Origin: Notamacropus eugenii
Lineage: Eukaryota; Chordata; Mammalia; Diprotodontia; Macropodidae
Assembly (NCBI RefSeq): GCF_028372415.1
Contig: NC_092872.1
Span: forward strand, 9,678,001-9,742,000
DNA length: 64,000 nt
Reading direction: 5' to 3'
Shown here: positions 11,030-22,839 of the stretch, piece by piece
How positions within the stretch are numbered: position 1 is the first letter of the stretch
Layout: each line of letters opens with the position of its first letter
Position numbers and translations under genes: made by a program
The notes under the pieces: generated by a model
Database searches by the model: none
Told to the model about the DNA's origin: nothing
The model's input: the letters and a program-made list of their open reading frames with translations, nothing else

Positions 11030-11200
11030 ATCTTGACATCAGGAAACCTGAGCTCTAATCCCAGCTCTGACACTTAAAAAACATTTTAAAAATTCACTCT
11101 GAAACTTGGTTTCCTCATCTGTAAAATGGGGGGAAAAATCAACTTCACAGGGTAATTTATGGGGAAAGGATTATATAAATGTGTTGTTAATGTCGCTATT
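11030..11200 (+). repeat. MIR-type SINE, sense
   Basis: GACATCAGGAAACCTGAGCT, TTGGTTTCCTCATCTGTAAA, CACAGGGTAATTTATGG; head and tail worn. Confidence 0.65.
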
Positions 11201-11884
11201 TTCTGCATCTCTTCCTCATTCCTTGGCTTTCCAGGACTCATCTCTACCCTTACTCCTAACCCCAAACACATGAGCTACCGAAGGGGCAACATCAGGGGAG
11301 AATAGGGGATGATGCAGATCAGAGACAGAGTAATGGATTTTGATGGCTCTTTGTGGTCAAGTTTTGGTAAGGGATTGTTGAAGGGAATTAGGATCATTCT
11401 GGTCCAGGCGGCTGCCCTTAGTCATCATCCCTGTCCAGGAAGAACATTTCTTTCTCTTTTTAATGCACCCTCCACACTTCATTCTTTCCAAAGCCCCTAT
11501 TTCAGCCATGTTCGTCATTGAACTACTGAGAGGTAGGCAAGGTGGAAAGGAATATTCTCTATTTGACAGATGGAGAAAATTGAGCCTCAGCCAGAGGGAG
11601 TGACTTTCCCAGGAAAGAACCAAGGGTACAGCCAGGGCTGGAAATCTGGTCTCCTGCCTCTCAGTCTAGGGCTCTGACCACCATATGGCTGTTTCTTCCT
11701 CTATTACCATTCTGCCCTCTTTTACAGACTGACAGTAAGAGAAACTGAGGCTAGAAAATTATACAGACATATGATTAAGTGGGAAGATTTTATGGGAAAG
11801 AGAGCTCTAGTGCTATTCTAGGAAAAGAAGGAAGAATTCAGTAAAAGGGCAACAGGAGCCAGGAAGGAGCAAAGGGTCAGACAT

Positions 11885-12140
11885 TCTGTGTCTCATGTTC
11901 CCTTTAATAAATATTCTAAGACCTCCTTTGATCTCTGGCATTTTATGTTCTATGTTCTAAGATCTCTCCTTGCCCTCTGACATGCTGTGTTCTCAGGTCC
12001 CTTCCAGCTCAGACATTCTATGTTCTCTATTCTAAAGCCCTTCCTTACACTGACCTTGTCCGTCCTAAGGTCCTTCCCAGCTCTGTTGTCCTATGTTCTG
12101 AGATCCTTCTCAGATCTGACATTCCATGTTCTATATGAGG
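11885..12140 (-). repeat. Tandem array of the GACATTCTATGTTCTAAGG unit
   Basis: About six degenerate copies, each a GACATTCTATGTTCTAAG-like half plus GTCCCTTCCAGCTCTG-like half, period 40-45 bp. The unit looks like the 3' terminus of a CR1-type LINE (which ends in repeated ATTCTATG) that has been amplified locally. Confidence 0.65.
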
Positions 12141-12374
12141 CTGAGAGAATCTATTCCCTACCTAATAATAACTCACAGCTCATCCTCTCCATTCCTGATA
12201 CCCATCCCAGCCTGAGGAATGGTAATAATTCCCTTGTCACTGGGGTGACTCAGAATGCCCAGACAATGTGATCTGTAGAGGGGAGGCCTGATTCCTCAAT
12301 CTGAAGTGGTGGACACTGTCACCCCGACATTGTCTCCCATATTTGGTCAGGATATGTGATCCACAGGGCTAAAA

Positions 12375-12965
12375 AAAAATTATGATAACTTGCATTTCTT
12401 TGAGATTTATAAACCACTTTTTCTGCATAATGAGCCCATGAGGTATTGAGTGTAAATATTACTGGTCTTATTTCACAGAAAAGGAATCCAGGTGAAGTAA
12501 TTGGCCCAGGTCACATGGTTAGCCATTGTGGGCACCAGCAGCTGAACACTGGTCTTCCTGGCTCCCAGACCAGCAGTCTTTCACACCGTGCCATGCTATC
12601 TCTTTAACTCAATTAGGATATGAGAGCTCCTTGGGTGGGGCCAGGATGAGGAGAAATGAAGCCCACCAGTTCTAAATTCTTAAGACTGAGAAGGAACTCT
12701 AAAGAATGAATTCTTCTATCACCCTAGGGACAGGGATAGCGTTGGAAGTAAGGGGACTCGGAGGAGGGGGTTTAAGAGGAAGGCATTAAAATGACAACAG
12801 TCATTCCCATTTGTTTCTGGGGCTTTAAAGTTTACCAAGCACTTTCCTCACACCCACTTTGTGATGGAGACATTGTAAGTATTATGAACCCAGGCTGATG
12901 GATGAGAAAGCCAAAGCTGAGATGGAACCTAGGTGTCAGAAGACCTTTACCCAAGGTTTCATGAC
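12375..12965 (-). repeat. Two antisense MIR-type SINEs
   Basis: At 12,375-12,605 and 12,795-12,965. Each shows antisense SINE text, for example AACCACTTTTTCTGCATAAT then CCCAGGTCACATGGTTAG, and TTTACCAAGCACTTTCCTCA then AACCTAGGTGTCAGAAGACC. The second ends about 50 bp before the OBSCN exon donor. Confidence 0.65.
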
Positions 12966-13013
12966 TCCCGGTTCTGGACTCTTTCCAGGCTGCCAGACAG
13001 CTGGCTCACTCAC

Positions 13014-14034
13014 CTCTCACCACCACCAGCACAGAGCTGTAGGTCTGGCCCACCAGGTTGGATGCTGTGCACGTGTAGAGTCCGTTGTCCGTCTGTTTGC
13101 AGAAGAGAATCTTAAGCACAAAGTTCTCCTGCTCATCCTCGTATATCATGTGCCTCCGGCCCTCCACCACCACCTCCCCGTCCTTTTTCCAGATAGTCTC
13201 AGGCTTGGGCTCCCCAGTCACATAGCAGCTCAGGCGAGCGTGCTTGCCCTCGGTCACAGTGCACGTGCGTGTGCCCCCACTGGTCCAGCGCCCCACGCTG
13301 GAGCTCAGACCCGTGCTTTCCGATCGGATCTCCTCCCTGCGCTTCTGCAGGTGGCTCAGCAGGGCAGTCGTCCCGAAGGAGGCATCGGCAACCCTGGGAC
13401 CCAGGAGAGCCTTCTCGTCTACCACGAGGGCAGCGGCCGCACTGCTAGACCCAATAGGGTTCTCTGCCAAGACAGTGTAGGTGCCTCCATCTCGGGGACG
13501 GGCACCCCGGATCCGCAGGGAGCTGTCTTCACCCCGAGCCTCAACCTGCACTCGGTGGAAATCAGGAGACGATGGCTCGCCCAGCCGCCGGCCGTCTTTC
13601 GTCCAGCTGACCGACATCGGGGGACTGCCCTGTACCCGGCAGCGGAAGGTGGCATCCTCTCCCACGCTCACCCGGATCGATGTTGGCCGCAGAAGGAAGT
13701 AGGGAGCCAGCTCGGCTCGCATGGTGTCCTCTCCCACCTGCAGACTGACTGCGGCAAAGGCCTCGCCGATGGAGTTGCGGGCCCGGCACATATATTGGCC
13801 GCTGTCCTCCAGGGTAAGGTCCACGATGGTCAGGCGGTACAAGTCACCCTCCTCTCCCATACGGAAGCGTCCGCCGGGGGCCACGGGCACCTGGTCTTTC
13901 TCCCAGCTGACCATTGGTACTGGGTTGCCCACAATCTGGCAGCTCAAGGTGGCGTCTTTGCCCACTGACACCAGGAAAGCCTTGGGCCGGGTGAGGAAGC
14001 GGGGTGCCCCACTTCTGAAAGTGTTGTAATCCAT
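13014..14034 (-). CDS. OBSCN: OBSCN first coding exon: start codon, Ig1-Ig3 of obscurin
   Basis: This exon encodes the N-terminus (340 residues plus one base) of obscurin, the giant sarcomeric scaffold that links the M-band to the sarcoplasmic reticulum; in the family the first Ig domain binds titin. Acceptor CTCTTCTCCCAG ends at 14,044; nine bases of 5' UTR precede ATG at 14,034-14,032 in a strong context (AAGATGG). Ig1 spans about residues 10-100 (C32, W44, D77-x-G79-x-Y81-x-C83), Ig2 about 110-205 (C132, W144, D182-x-G184-x-Y186), Ig3 about 255-340 (C270, W282, D316-x-G318-x-Y320-x-C322). Residues 206-254 are a linker. The opening [13 protein letters not shown] and the block [19 protein letters not shown] match obscurin as I know it, not the paralogues OBSL1 or SPEG. 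Donor GAG|GTGAGT follows 13,014, phase 1. Antisense ORFs here (for example + 12,898-13,968) are shadows. Confidence 0.96.
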
Positions 14035-14619
14035 CTTGGCTTCCTGGGAGAAGAGCAAAACAGAATGAACATGGGTAGAAAATGACAATTTTGATCGCAG
14101 GACTGAGAGCTGGAAGAAAACCCCCAAAATCACCAAGCACAACCTCCTCTTTTTAGAGCTGAAGAAACTGAGACAGACAAATTTGTCCAAGATAGCTCAG
14201 CCAGTAGACGGAAGAAAGGAGTATTTGAATTCAGGACCCGGTCAACACTAAATCTCGGCTTACCAGGATTTCCAGAGGATATTTACCCAATAGCCCAGAT
14301 AGGATTGGGGTGGGGGTGGGGAGGCTCTTTCCTCTCTCCTGGTGAGGTCATGCAGGGTCAGTCCCTGTCCTCCCCCCTCAAGCTACCTTCCCCACAAAGT
14401 CCTGCCCCCTCAGAAAATTATACTTTCTCTCCCCCACCCCCCAACCCCAATCTAAAATATTTGCCTGGCTAGCAGGGTTGAGGTTGACCAACTCTGGTTG
14501 GTGGAGAGAGAACCCAAATTTACTGCTTCCACTTGGCAGTTCTTTAAGAATTACAACCTGTTTTTCTCACAACAAATCCCACAAGGGAAGCAGTCAAATA
14601 TTGGATAGGGAGCTTAGGA

Positions 14620-15510
14620 GTGGGGAAAATGCCGACCTTGGAGTCTAGAAAGACCTGGGTTTGAATTCTGACTGCAGCATTTGCCAGTTTTGTGACTGTA
14701 AAGAAGTCCCTTAACCTCCCTAAATCTCAATTTCCTTCTGTGTTAAAGGGAAGAATGATTAATACCTCTAGGACTTTATTTGACAGGGTTATTTCCAGAC
14801 GTACTGGATAAAAAGTATCCTGTGAATCTCAAAGCTATATAAGTTCAATTCAATTAATATTTCTAAAGTATAAGCACAAGGCACTGCTTCTGTACTAGGA
14901 CCAAGGGATACAAAGACAAAAAAAAAGATCCACAACCCACCTCTCTGCCCTCATGCAGCTTACATTCCATTCTCCATACAGATAAGAAAAGATAAGGTCA
15001 TCTGAGGGGGTGAGAAGACATTAATTGGGGGCAGGGATTAGGAAGGACTTCAGGAGTAGGAGTAGTCCTTGAGCTGAACCTTGAAAGAAGTCCAGGATTC
15101 TAAGATAAAAGCTAAGAGGAAAAAGACAGACAGACAGAGACACACAGACAGACAGAGACAGAGACAAAAGACTAATTTCTGGGCAGTGAGGAAAGGTTGT
15201 GCAGCTATAGAAGGTTCTTGATGGTAGGTGGAATTCAGAAAACAGTAATAGTAATATTATTATTTATGTAACATTTTAAGATTTGAAGAGCACTTTTACA
15301 TGCCATTATAAAATGACCCTCACAACAACTCTGAGATGTAGCTATCATTATCTTCATTTTTACACAAAAGGAAACTGAAGCAAACAGAGGTTAAATGACT
15401 TACCCAGGGTCACAGAGCTAGTAAGTGTCTGAAGCTGGATTTAAACTCAGGTCTCCCTGAATCCAGGTCCGGCTCTCTATTGGCAGAATGTGTGGAAGGG
15501 GTGGGTGGGA
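14620..15510. repeat. Cluster of SINEs and a (GACA)n repeat
   Basis: Sense MIR-type SINE at 14,620-14,840; a retroposed segment with GGGATACAAAGACAAAAAAA at about 14,850-15,110; (GACA)n at 15,123-15,169; and an antisense MIR-type SINE at 15,240-15,500 with CCAGGGTCACAGAGCTAGTA. From 14,044 to 14,620 I see a MIR-like antisense trace (14,100-14,250) and otherwise nothing recognisable. Confidence 0.65.
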
Positions 15511-16140
15511 TGGGGAGGTTAATGTGAAATGTGTGGAAAAGTAGGTGGAAACCAGAGGGTGGAAGGTGTCTAAAATGTGAGACGGAGGAATTTGTTTTTA
15601 TTTTTTTTATCCTAGAGATAATAAGGGAGCCACTGAAATCTTTTGAGGAGAGGAGTGGCATAGTTGGACAAGAGCTTTTGAATGATCACTTCGCCAGCTG
15701 TACAGACAATGGATTAGAGAGGGAAAAGGGAAACAGTTATGAGGATATTGTCAGTCCTAGGGAAGGTGATCAGGGCCTGAACCAAGGCAGTCATGAAGCG
15801 GAGAGAAGGGGAGGGAAGGGAGGAATGTTGAAGTAAAACCATAGAACTTGGCAGGTAAATACAAATTGACTGAAAATGGGGAGTGACGGAGAGGGAAGTG
15901 CCAAGGGTGACTCTAAAGTTGGGAACCAAGGTTCCCTCTCCCTCTCTCCCCATTTTGATTGGGATGGTGCCCTTGACAGAAATAGAGAATTTTGGAAGAG
16001 AGTGGGTTAGGGTTGATTGAATAACCCTTGTTGGCTGGTTTAGAGGGAACGATAATGAGTTTCATTTTGGATGTGAGTTTCAGATATTTTTTTTTTTTAA
16101 ATCTGGATCTGTGACTTCATCAAGATAGGGAGCGACCAAA
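15510..16140 (-). mobile_element. L2/L3-type LINE, antisense
   Basis: Antisense of the LINE 3' region: GATCAGGGCCTGAACCAAGG, the GAAGTGCCAAGGGTGACTCT segment, and GGTGCCCTTGACAGAAATAG. Same family as 50,740-53,560 and 59,900-60,180. Confidence 0.65.
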
Positions 16141-16299
16141 TTACCAATGTGAATCAGCAAATGTTCTGCCATTTTTAACCTTAGTTGCCTGAGTGGGGGC
16201 ACTGAGAGGCGAAGTGATTTGGTGTCAGAGGCCAAATTTGAACTCAGGTCTACCTAACTCCAAAGCCAGCTCTCTGTCGAATACCCCAGTGTGGTCTTC

Positions 16300-16405
16300 A
16301 TAGGCATCATCATCATCATCTTCTTCTTCTTCTTGTTCTTTCCTCTTCTTCCTTTTCCCTCATAATTATTATCTTATTTTCATCATCATCGTATTATTAT
16401 TACCA
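16300..16405 (+). repeat. (ATC)n/(TTC)n/(ATT)n low-complexity tract
   Basis: Trinucleotide repeats in succession, flanked by antisense SINE fragments at 16,150-16,298 and 16,410-16,500. Confidence 0.85.
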
Positions 16406-16719
16406 TTCTCCACACACAGGTGATGCAATGGATAACATGACTTGCCCAAGGTCACAAAGCTAAAAAGTGATTCAGAATTATCTACAACAGGACCTTAGCG
16501 ATGGAATGAAACCCAAACCAGAACTCAGCTTCGCCATGTTGGGTATCCTCCATTTTTGAAGACCCCAGTAAAGGTGTCTTCACCCACTACCACAGAGCAG
16601 CCCAATCCCTTCTCCTGTGAGGATCCACCAACTGCTGGGATTTTTTCCTTTACATAGAATTTAAATCTACCCCTCTCTAACTGGGGGAGATATACAGTGC
16701 AAGGGGAGGGGCAGAAGGC

Positions 16720-16985
16720 AGATCTGCACTATGCAGTAGATAGAGTCCTGGGCCTGGAGTCAAGACGTCTAGAGTTCAAATCCAGCCTCAGATACTTACT
16801 AGTTGTGTGACCTTGAACAAGTCACTTAACTTGTTTGCCTCAGTTTCCTCAATTGTAAAATGGAGAAAATAATAACACCTTCCTCCCAGGGTTGTTGGGA
16901 AGATAAAATGAAATACTACATGTAAAGCATGTGGTGCTGTACCTAGCACATAGTAGGTGCCTAATAAGTGTTTGCTTTCTTCTTT
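16720..16985 (+). repeat. MIR-type CORE-SINE, sense, nearly complete
   Basis: Includes TCCTGGGCCTGGAGTCAAGA, TACTAGTTGTGTGACCTTGA, TTTGCCTCAGTTTCCTCAAT, CAGGGTTGTTGGGAAGAT and ACATAGTAGGTGCCTAATAA: head, core and LINE-like tail in order. Confidence 0.88.
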
Positions 16986-17660
16986 CCCACCATTGTTCCT
17001 AGTTCTGCTCTCTGAGGCCAAGCAGCACAAGTCCATCTCCTCTTCCCTATTCCAGACCTTCCCATTCTTGAAGACAATTATCACTCCCCAGCCAGTCTTC
17101 TCATCTCCAGGTTAAACACCCTAGTGGTTTCAAACAGTCTTCATAAAGCATGATTTCAAATATTTTCAGCACCCTGGTCACCCTTCTCAAGATGGTCTCC
17201 AGCTTATCAAGATCCTCCCTAAATATGGCATCCAGAATTGCACCCATCACTCCAGATGTGGTCTGATTAGGCCAGCATACAAGAAAACTTTCAAACTGAC
17301 TTCATCCTGGACACCATACTTCTCTAAATGCAGCCAAGGATTATAAGGGATTTTTTAATGCCATACAATATTGTTCACTCATATTAAGTTTGCAGTCCAC
17401 TGAGACCCCTAGATCTTTTTTCAGAGGAAAGATTGTCTAGAGCCAGTTCCCAGTCTTATACATGTGAAGTCTATTTTTTTTAAAATACAGAATAAAACCT
17501 TCCATTCATCCCTAAAAATTTCATCTTATTAGATTCAATAACATTCAAAATAGCATTCAAAACTTGTTGAGATCTTTAATTGGTCCTAACTCTATCATCC
17601 AGGATGTTAACTATCCCTCCAAGGGTTGTATATCTATAAGTTTGATAAATACACATCTTT
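16985..17660 (-). mobile_element. CR1/L3-like LINE, antisense
   Basis: Antisense CR1 3' text in order: GTTCCTAGTTCTGCTCTCTG, CTTGAAGACAATTATCACTC, ATGGTCTCCAGCTTATCAAG, CCAGATGTGGTCTGATTAGG, and AGTTTGCAGTCCACTGAGAC. A (CA)n tract follows at 17,679-17,712. Confidence 0.75.
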
Positions 17661-17799
17661 ATCTTTATCCACATCATTCACACACACACACACACACACA
17701 CATACACACACAATCAATCAGTCAAAAAGCTGAATAGCACAGGGACAAAACCTGAAACATTCTGTTAGAGACATCCTTCTAAAATGACATGAGGATTTT

Positions 17800-18670
17800 C
17801 ATAATGACCACATCTCAAGTTATGAAAAGATGCCACCACTTCACTCCTTTGCAGAGGTAGGAGGTGAGGGGACATTACATATATTTTCAGACTGTTTCGA
17901 TGTATTGATCAATTTTGTTGATTTGGGGCAGTCTCGTCCTTTTTTCTTTTTTCCTTCTTTAAGAAGTGCTGTTTCTCATATGGGATAACTCTCTGGGAGG
18001 GAGGAGGAGAAAGGATGCTGAAGATGTGGGGGGAAAGGATATCAACAAAAATATATCCTCCCAAAAAAACTACTCTTCAAAAATCAGCTTCCTTCATTCA
18101 AGGCAGAAGAACCATGATAAGTAAATTGGTTGTCTGAAAAAGATCATAGGGTTTTTCACAAGTGGTACAGAACCCAGCAGGGCGATATGCCACCCGAAAG
18201 AGCTAGTGTGGATCTTGGATTGCATAAAAAGAGACACACTTCTTATAAGAAGGAGCTAATAATCAGACCACATTTGGAATATTGTGTTCACCTCTAGGTA
18301 GCCCATTTTAAGAAGGACATTGCTGAGCTAGAGGGCATCCAGGAATGGCAAAGTCTATGTCATATGACAGTCTGCTGATGAAACCAGGGAGGTATAGCAT
18401 GAGGAAGAGAAGGTTGAGACTGGGATGTGATAACCATCTTCAAGTATTTGAGCAGTAGTCAGAAGGAAGAGAGATTTCCACTAGTTTTTGGAGGATAAAA
18501 ACAGAAACAATGTGGAGAAGGTGAAAATTTAGGCTTGATATTTCCATAAATGGAATTGGCCCCTTGGAGAAGGAGTGGATCTTCAAGCAGACATGGGACG
18601 GTAACTTGCTGGGTATAGTGTAGAGGGGATTCTTTTTGGGTATGGGTTGGACAAGATGGCTGTTGAGGGC
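17800..18670 (+). mobile_element. L1-like 3' fragment, then CR1/L3-like LINE, both sense
   Basis: About 17,800-18,080 resembles a worn L1 3' UTR (GGGAGGGAGGAGGAGAAAGG, A-rich end). 18,130-18,670 is sense CR1: AATCAGACCACATTTGGAAT, TTAAGAAGGACATTGCTGAG, TTGGGTTGGACAAG-type ending. A MIR-type SINE lies antisense at 18,970-19,150. Confidence 0.65.
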
Positions 18671-19368
18671 TCTTGTCCCTCTGAAACTCTTGAGTTTCTG
18701 CAATTCTTTGGTCCTAAACATTCAGTCTGCTCCAAATTCACCCAGTCTCTACTGTCTAGCCCACATCCCTCTGTCTTGGCCACAAGAACGGTGAGATGCC
18801 TTGTAAAGGCCTCATTAAAAAAATTAATGATAACTACACCATTGCCTGGATCCACAAAGGAAGGAAATGAAATTCGTTGGGCATGACCTGTTCTGGATGA
18901 ATCCCTGCTAGAACTCTAGGTGATCACAGTTTCCTTTTCTAATGTCATTGGCCATCCTTTTAATAAAGGAGTAAGAATAACAACTTACATTTTGGTAAGT
19001 TTACCAAGTTCTTTCCTCACCACCACTCTTAAGATAGGTGGTGTGAAGCTTATTATCTCCACCCATGAGGAAACAAGCTCAGAGAGGACATGTGATTTGT
19101 CCAAGGCCTCCCAGTTAGCATTCAGGGTATCTGGACTACAAGTCCATAAACAAGGGGATGAGGGGAGTGGGAGGAAGTGACATTCCACTGGAAGCATTCT
19201 AAACTCCCCCCACCTCACCATCACAAACCACCTCCTCAAGTCAGGTGGGTCTCCTCAGGGTCCCCAGTATATTTCAGATCCATTTCCAGCCCTCCAGTTG
19301 GATGCCTTGATTCACACCATTCCTCTTCATCCTCAGTCCTCCAATGATCCTTGATACTTCCAAAGGAA

Positions 19369-19682
19369 GGGGCAGCTACGTGGTGCAATGGATAGAGTAC
19401 CAGTGCAGGAGGCAGGAGGACCTGAGTTCAAATCTCACCTCAGTCACTTGACACTCACTATCTGTGTGACCTTGGGCAAGTCACCTAACCCCAACTGCCT
19501 GATCCTGGGCCATCTCCAGCCATCCTGATGAATATCTGGTCACTGGATTCAGATGGCTCTGGAGGAGAAGTGAGGCTGGTGACCTGCACAGCCCTCCCTC
19601 ACTCAAAACAAAGTCAAGGGCAAGTCATATCATCATTTCTCTGATGGCATGGTCTTCTTTGGCAGTGAAGGACAAACATACA
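19369..19682 (+). mobile_element. WALLSI-type marsupial SINE, copy 1
   Basis: Nearly full, little-diverged element of about 314 bp. tRNA-like head GGGGCAGCTACGTGGTGCAA, CCTTGGGCAAGTCACCTAAC, then the distinctive tail TCCTGATGAATATCTGGTCA, GGCTCTGGAGGAGAAGTGAG and GGCAGTGAAGGACAAACATA. I recognise this type from Australian marsupial genomes; it is the clearest host marker in the window. Confidence 0.8.
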
Positions 19683-20419
19683 TAGTCCTCCAAACTCTTC
19701 TCTCCCTCCCCTTTCTCTCTATCTATCCCATGCACCTCTCAGGAGCCCTCCCTGACCACCCAAACCCACACTGATATCTATCTTCTCAGACCAGAAAATC
19801 CTAACCAAAAAACTCCTAAATGCCAGTCTTTCTTAATATAGACAATCATAATGCTCCATGTCTACCAAGACCCCTTCTTTGTTGTGTGTTAATCAATAAG
19901 TTCCCTTCCTTATTGAGGTCTCTGGTTTTACTGAGGTTGCCAGTCTGACCTGCTTTGTCAACAGCTATATGCATAACTCATAAATGAGTCTGTACCTCAT
20001 TATTAAATTTATTAAATTTATTCAAGGCTACCTCCACCAGACTGGGGGCTCCGAAAGGCAGGAACCATGTCTCCCATCACCACACCAGACATTTGGGACT
20101 AGGAGAGGGGAGCAGTATCTGAAGAGGTTTTTTGAAGGAATGTGTGGGGTCCAGAAGAAGAAACTTAGGAAATCCAAAACCACTGGGGATGTGGTGTATC
20201 AAATGTCCCTGGTTCAGGGTGTGTGTCTTGGCTTTCTCCTTGGAGAGAAGGGCTGGGCTGGTTGATGGGAGCACCCACAATTATCCAAAATTTGGTTTCT
20301 GAGAAGAAAGCATCCATATAGCTTACAGTCTAGTGAGGCCAAGAGTATGGTGACTCCAAAAGATCTCTCGAACCTCAAATAGAGCTTGAACCCTGGTCAC
20401 AGACTGAACTCTGACCCCA

Positions 20420-21005
20420 GTCATGAATGAATCAGCCAACACTAGGATGAACTGGTAAGAGGGTGTGGATGGTTCGGTGTGACCCATTCCTACTATGAAA
20501 GTACTAGCTCAGAGCTTTGGGGTCTGAGCAGGAGGAGGAAGGGCAGGGGGAACAACTTGCTATCACATCATTCTAATCCTATTTAATCCTTCAAGGGAGG
20601 AGGCAGGCTGAGCCCTTCACAGTGGGGGCACTGGGCTGGTTCAAAAAGGGACTGCTGACTCACTGTTTCTGGTAGCTTCTGCTCTCAGAGGGGAGGCTGA
20701 GCACTGCTATATGGCAGGCTAATGGTGAGGCTGGACCAAGCCCCCCACACCCCTGACCTGAGCAGCAAGGTCATCACTAGGACGGGGAATAGAATGTGGT
20801 CAGGGCTGAGCGACCATCCCCATCTCTTTCCCAATGCCTCCACTCATTCTCCAGTCCAGCCCATGGTTCATACCCTTGTCAGGCTAACCTGCCTACGCGC
20901 AGATCTTATCATCACAGGATGTCTTTTCTGGAAAGAGAAGAGCCCTTACAGACTGTCTTAATCAACTCTCATTGTGGGGAGGAGGACACTGAAGCCCAGA
21001 GAGGC
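20420..21005. other. Repeat-poor block inside probable OBSCN intron 1
   Basis: I recognise no SINE, LINE or microsatellite here, unlike the flanks. On the minus strand it contains a CArG-like GCCATATAGC near 20,708-20,717, then AGAAACA|GTGAGTCAG, a good donor sequence, at about 20,660-20,668. It could be an alternative first exon or a muscle enhancer of OBSCN, or simply unique intronic sequence. There is no coding signal. Confidence 0.25.
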
Positions 21006-21009
21006 TAAA

Positions 21010-21287
21010 TAATTATATCATGGAGATGAAAAGGAAAAGAGGAGAGAAGGAGGGAGGACGGGATGGAGGGAATGAGAGAGAGGAGAGGAAAGAGAGAGGG
21101 AGAGAAGAAGGGAGGGGAGGAGGAAGGGAAAGGGAGAGAGAGAAAGAGAGAGAGAGGACAGGAAGAAGGGGAAAGGAAGGGAGAGAGAGAGAAAGAGGAG
21201 AGAGAGGAAGAGAGGGGGAAGGAAGAGAAAGGGACAGAGAGAGGGAGGGAAAGGGGGGAGGGGAGAGAGAAAGGGAGAGAGATAGCA
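21010..21287 (+). repeat. GA-rich low-complexity tract
   Basis: About 280 bp of (GA)n, (GGA)n and (GGGA)n variants, all purine on the + strand. ORFs of Ser/Leu/Pro or Arg/Glu here are artefacts. Confidence 0.95.
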
Positions 21288-21295
21288 TTCTTTAA

Positions 21296-22390
21296 TCGCT
21301 AACAATGTGCCAAGCACTGTGCCAAGCATTAGAGATACAAATAAAAGCCAAAAACCCCAACAGTCTCCAACCCCAAGATGCTCACATCCTACTACTTGGA
21401 GAATAAAACACATAAAGGGAATTGGAAAGAGGCCATGGGGGCCAAGGCTGTTGCCAAGAAAGTGAAGTTCAGAGAATGAAAAAAAATTGTATGGTTTCCT
21501 AATTGGTGGTAAAGCCAGGACTCAAAAGCCCAAACAGACCTTTTGGCCAAAAACGCCCTCCAGGTCTTTTCCCACTAAATGGCTTTTTCAATGCTGCTCA
21601 AAACCCTTAACAACTTCCTGTTGTCTACCCAATAAAATTCAAACTCAGGTTGGTATTCAAGGCCCTCCATTATCTGGCGCCAGCTTACCTTTTTAGCTTC
21701 GTATCCCATTACTGTCCTTCATGAACTCAATGCTCCAGTCAAACTGTACCTCCTGCCATCCCCACGCCCTCATTCTCTGCTCCTTCCTGCTGAAATGCCT
21801 TTCCCTTACCTCTTGCTGGAATGTCCTTCTTTCCCCCACCCATCCATTAACACCTCAATCACCCGCTCTTCCAGAAAGCATTCCCTGATCTGTTTCTGAC
21901 TCCCCCTCCCCTAAACTACATACAGTTCTTCACGTTGTCTGATGCTGGCTCTCAAAAAAAAAAAAGAGAGAGAGAAAGGAACTTTTTGACCATGAAAATC
22001 ACCCATCAAGGAAATGTGTTCCCTTGTCAGGTAGTGAGTTCCCTGTCTTTGAAGCAGACCTGCAAAATATCTGTAACACAGCCTCAGAGAATTTCTGGAA
22101 GCACCAAGGGTTTAATGGACTTGTCCTGGCATGGAGAAGATTCTTGCTCAGGCATCAGCCTGATTAAACCGACTGAGTTTCCTTCAAGCTCTGTGACCCC
22201 AAGAACAATTACACGATAATAGTCGTAGTGTGAAAACCGCAAGGGACCTAACAGGTCATGGAGTCCAATTCCTTCATGTTCCTAATGAAAAGAGGCTGAG
22301 AGAAAGTGACATGCCCAAAGTCTCACCGAGGTAATTCCTGCAGAAGCCAGCACTAGAATACAGGTTTTCAGCCTCCCAGTACACCACTCA
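21296..22390. repeat. Retroposon fragments: ATACAAA-type segment, L2-like LINE, antisense SINE
   Basis: 21,296-21,420 carries the CCAAGCACTGTGCCAAGCAT text of a common marsupial repeat. 21,510-21,930 is a sense L2/L3 3' region (GTATTCAAGGCCCTCCATTA, GCATTCCCTGATCTG). 22,220-22,380 is an antisense MIR-type SINE. I see nothing recognisable at 22,390-22,840 beyond a SINE-like trace at 22,650-22,800. Confidence 0.6.
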
Positions 22391-22839
22391 AGGATTATAT
22401 GAAGAGTTATTTAACACAAACAGTGAGTATTGATATATTAATCAGTCAGTATTCATTATAATATCCAGGACACTTTTCAGCCTCTCCAATGTGGTTGCTC
22501 TGAGCAAATGGTAACACCCCCCCCCAGCAGTGGGGAGGGGGGTCTATTATCAGGATTTTTTTTCCTCATTGGTCTGGACCTATGATATCATTTGTCTGAA
22601 ACATTTCTGTCGTGGAAAGCTTCTCCTCCAGTCCAGATCCACATATTGTCCATAACTGTGAGAACAGGAGGTTCCAAGGACCAAAAGGTTCAGTGACATG
22701 TCCACAGTCACACATCCAGTTTGTTCCAGAGTCAGGCATTCCTGACTCCCAAACCAGCCCTCCAGCCACCATATCATGCTGCCTCTGGTCACAAGGATTG
22801 TAGAAATGCAAAAATCATAAATGTCTCCATGCTAGGAGA

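Noticed and set aside
12898..13968. 356-residue + strand ORF
   Set aside because: It is the antisense shadow of the OBSCN Ig1-Ig3 exon, which has perfect splice sites, a Kozak start and Ig hallmarks on the minus strand.
21013..21413. Overlapping long ORFs on both strands
   Set aside because: GA-rich low complexity; open in several frames at once, as expected from composition.
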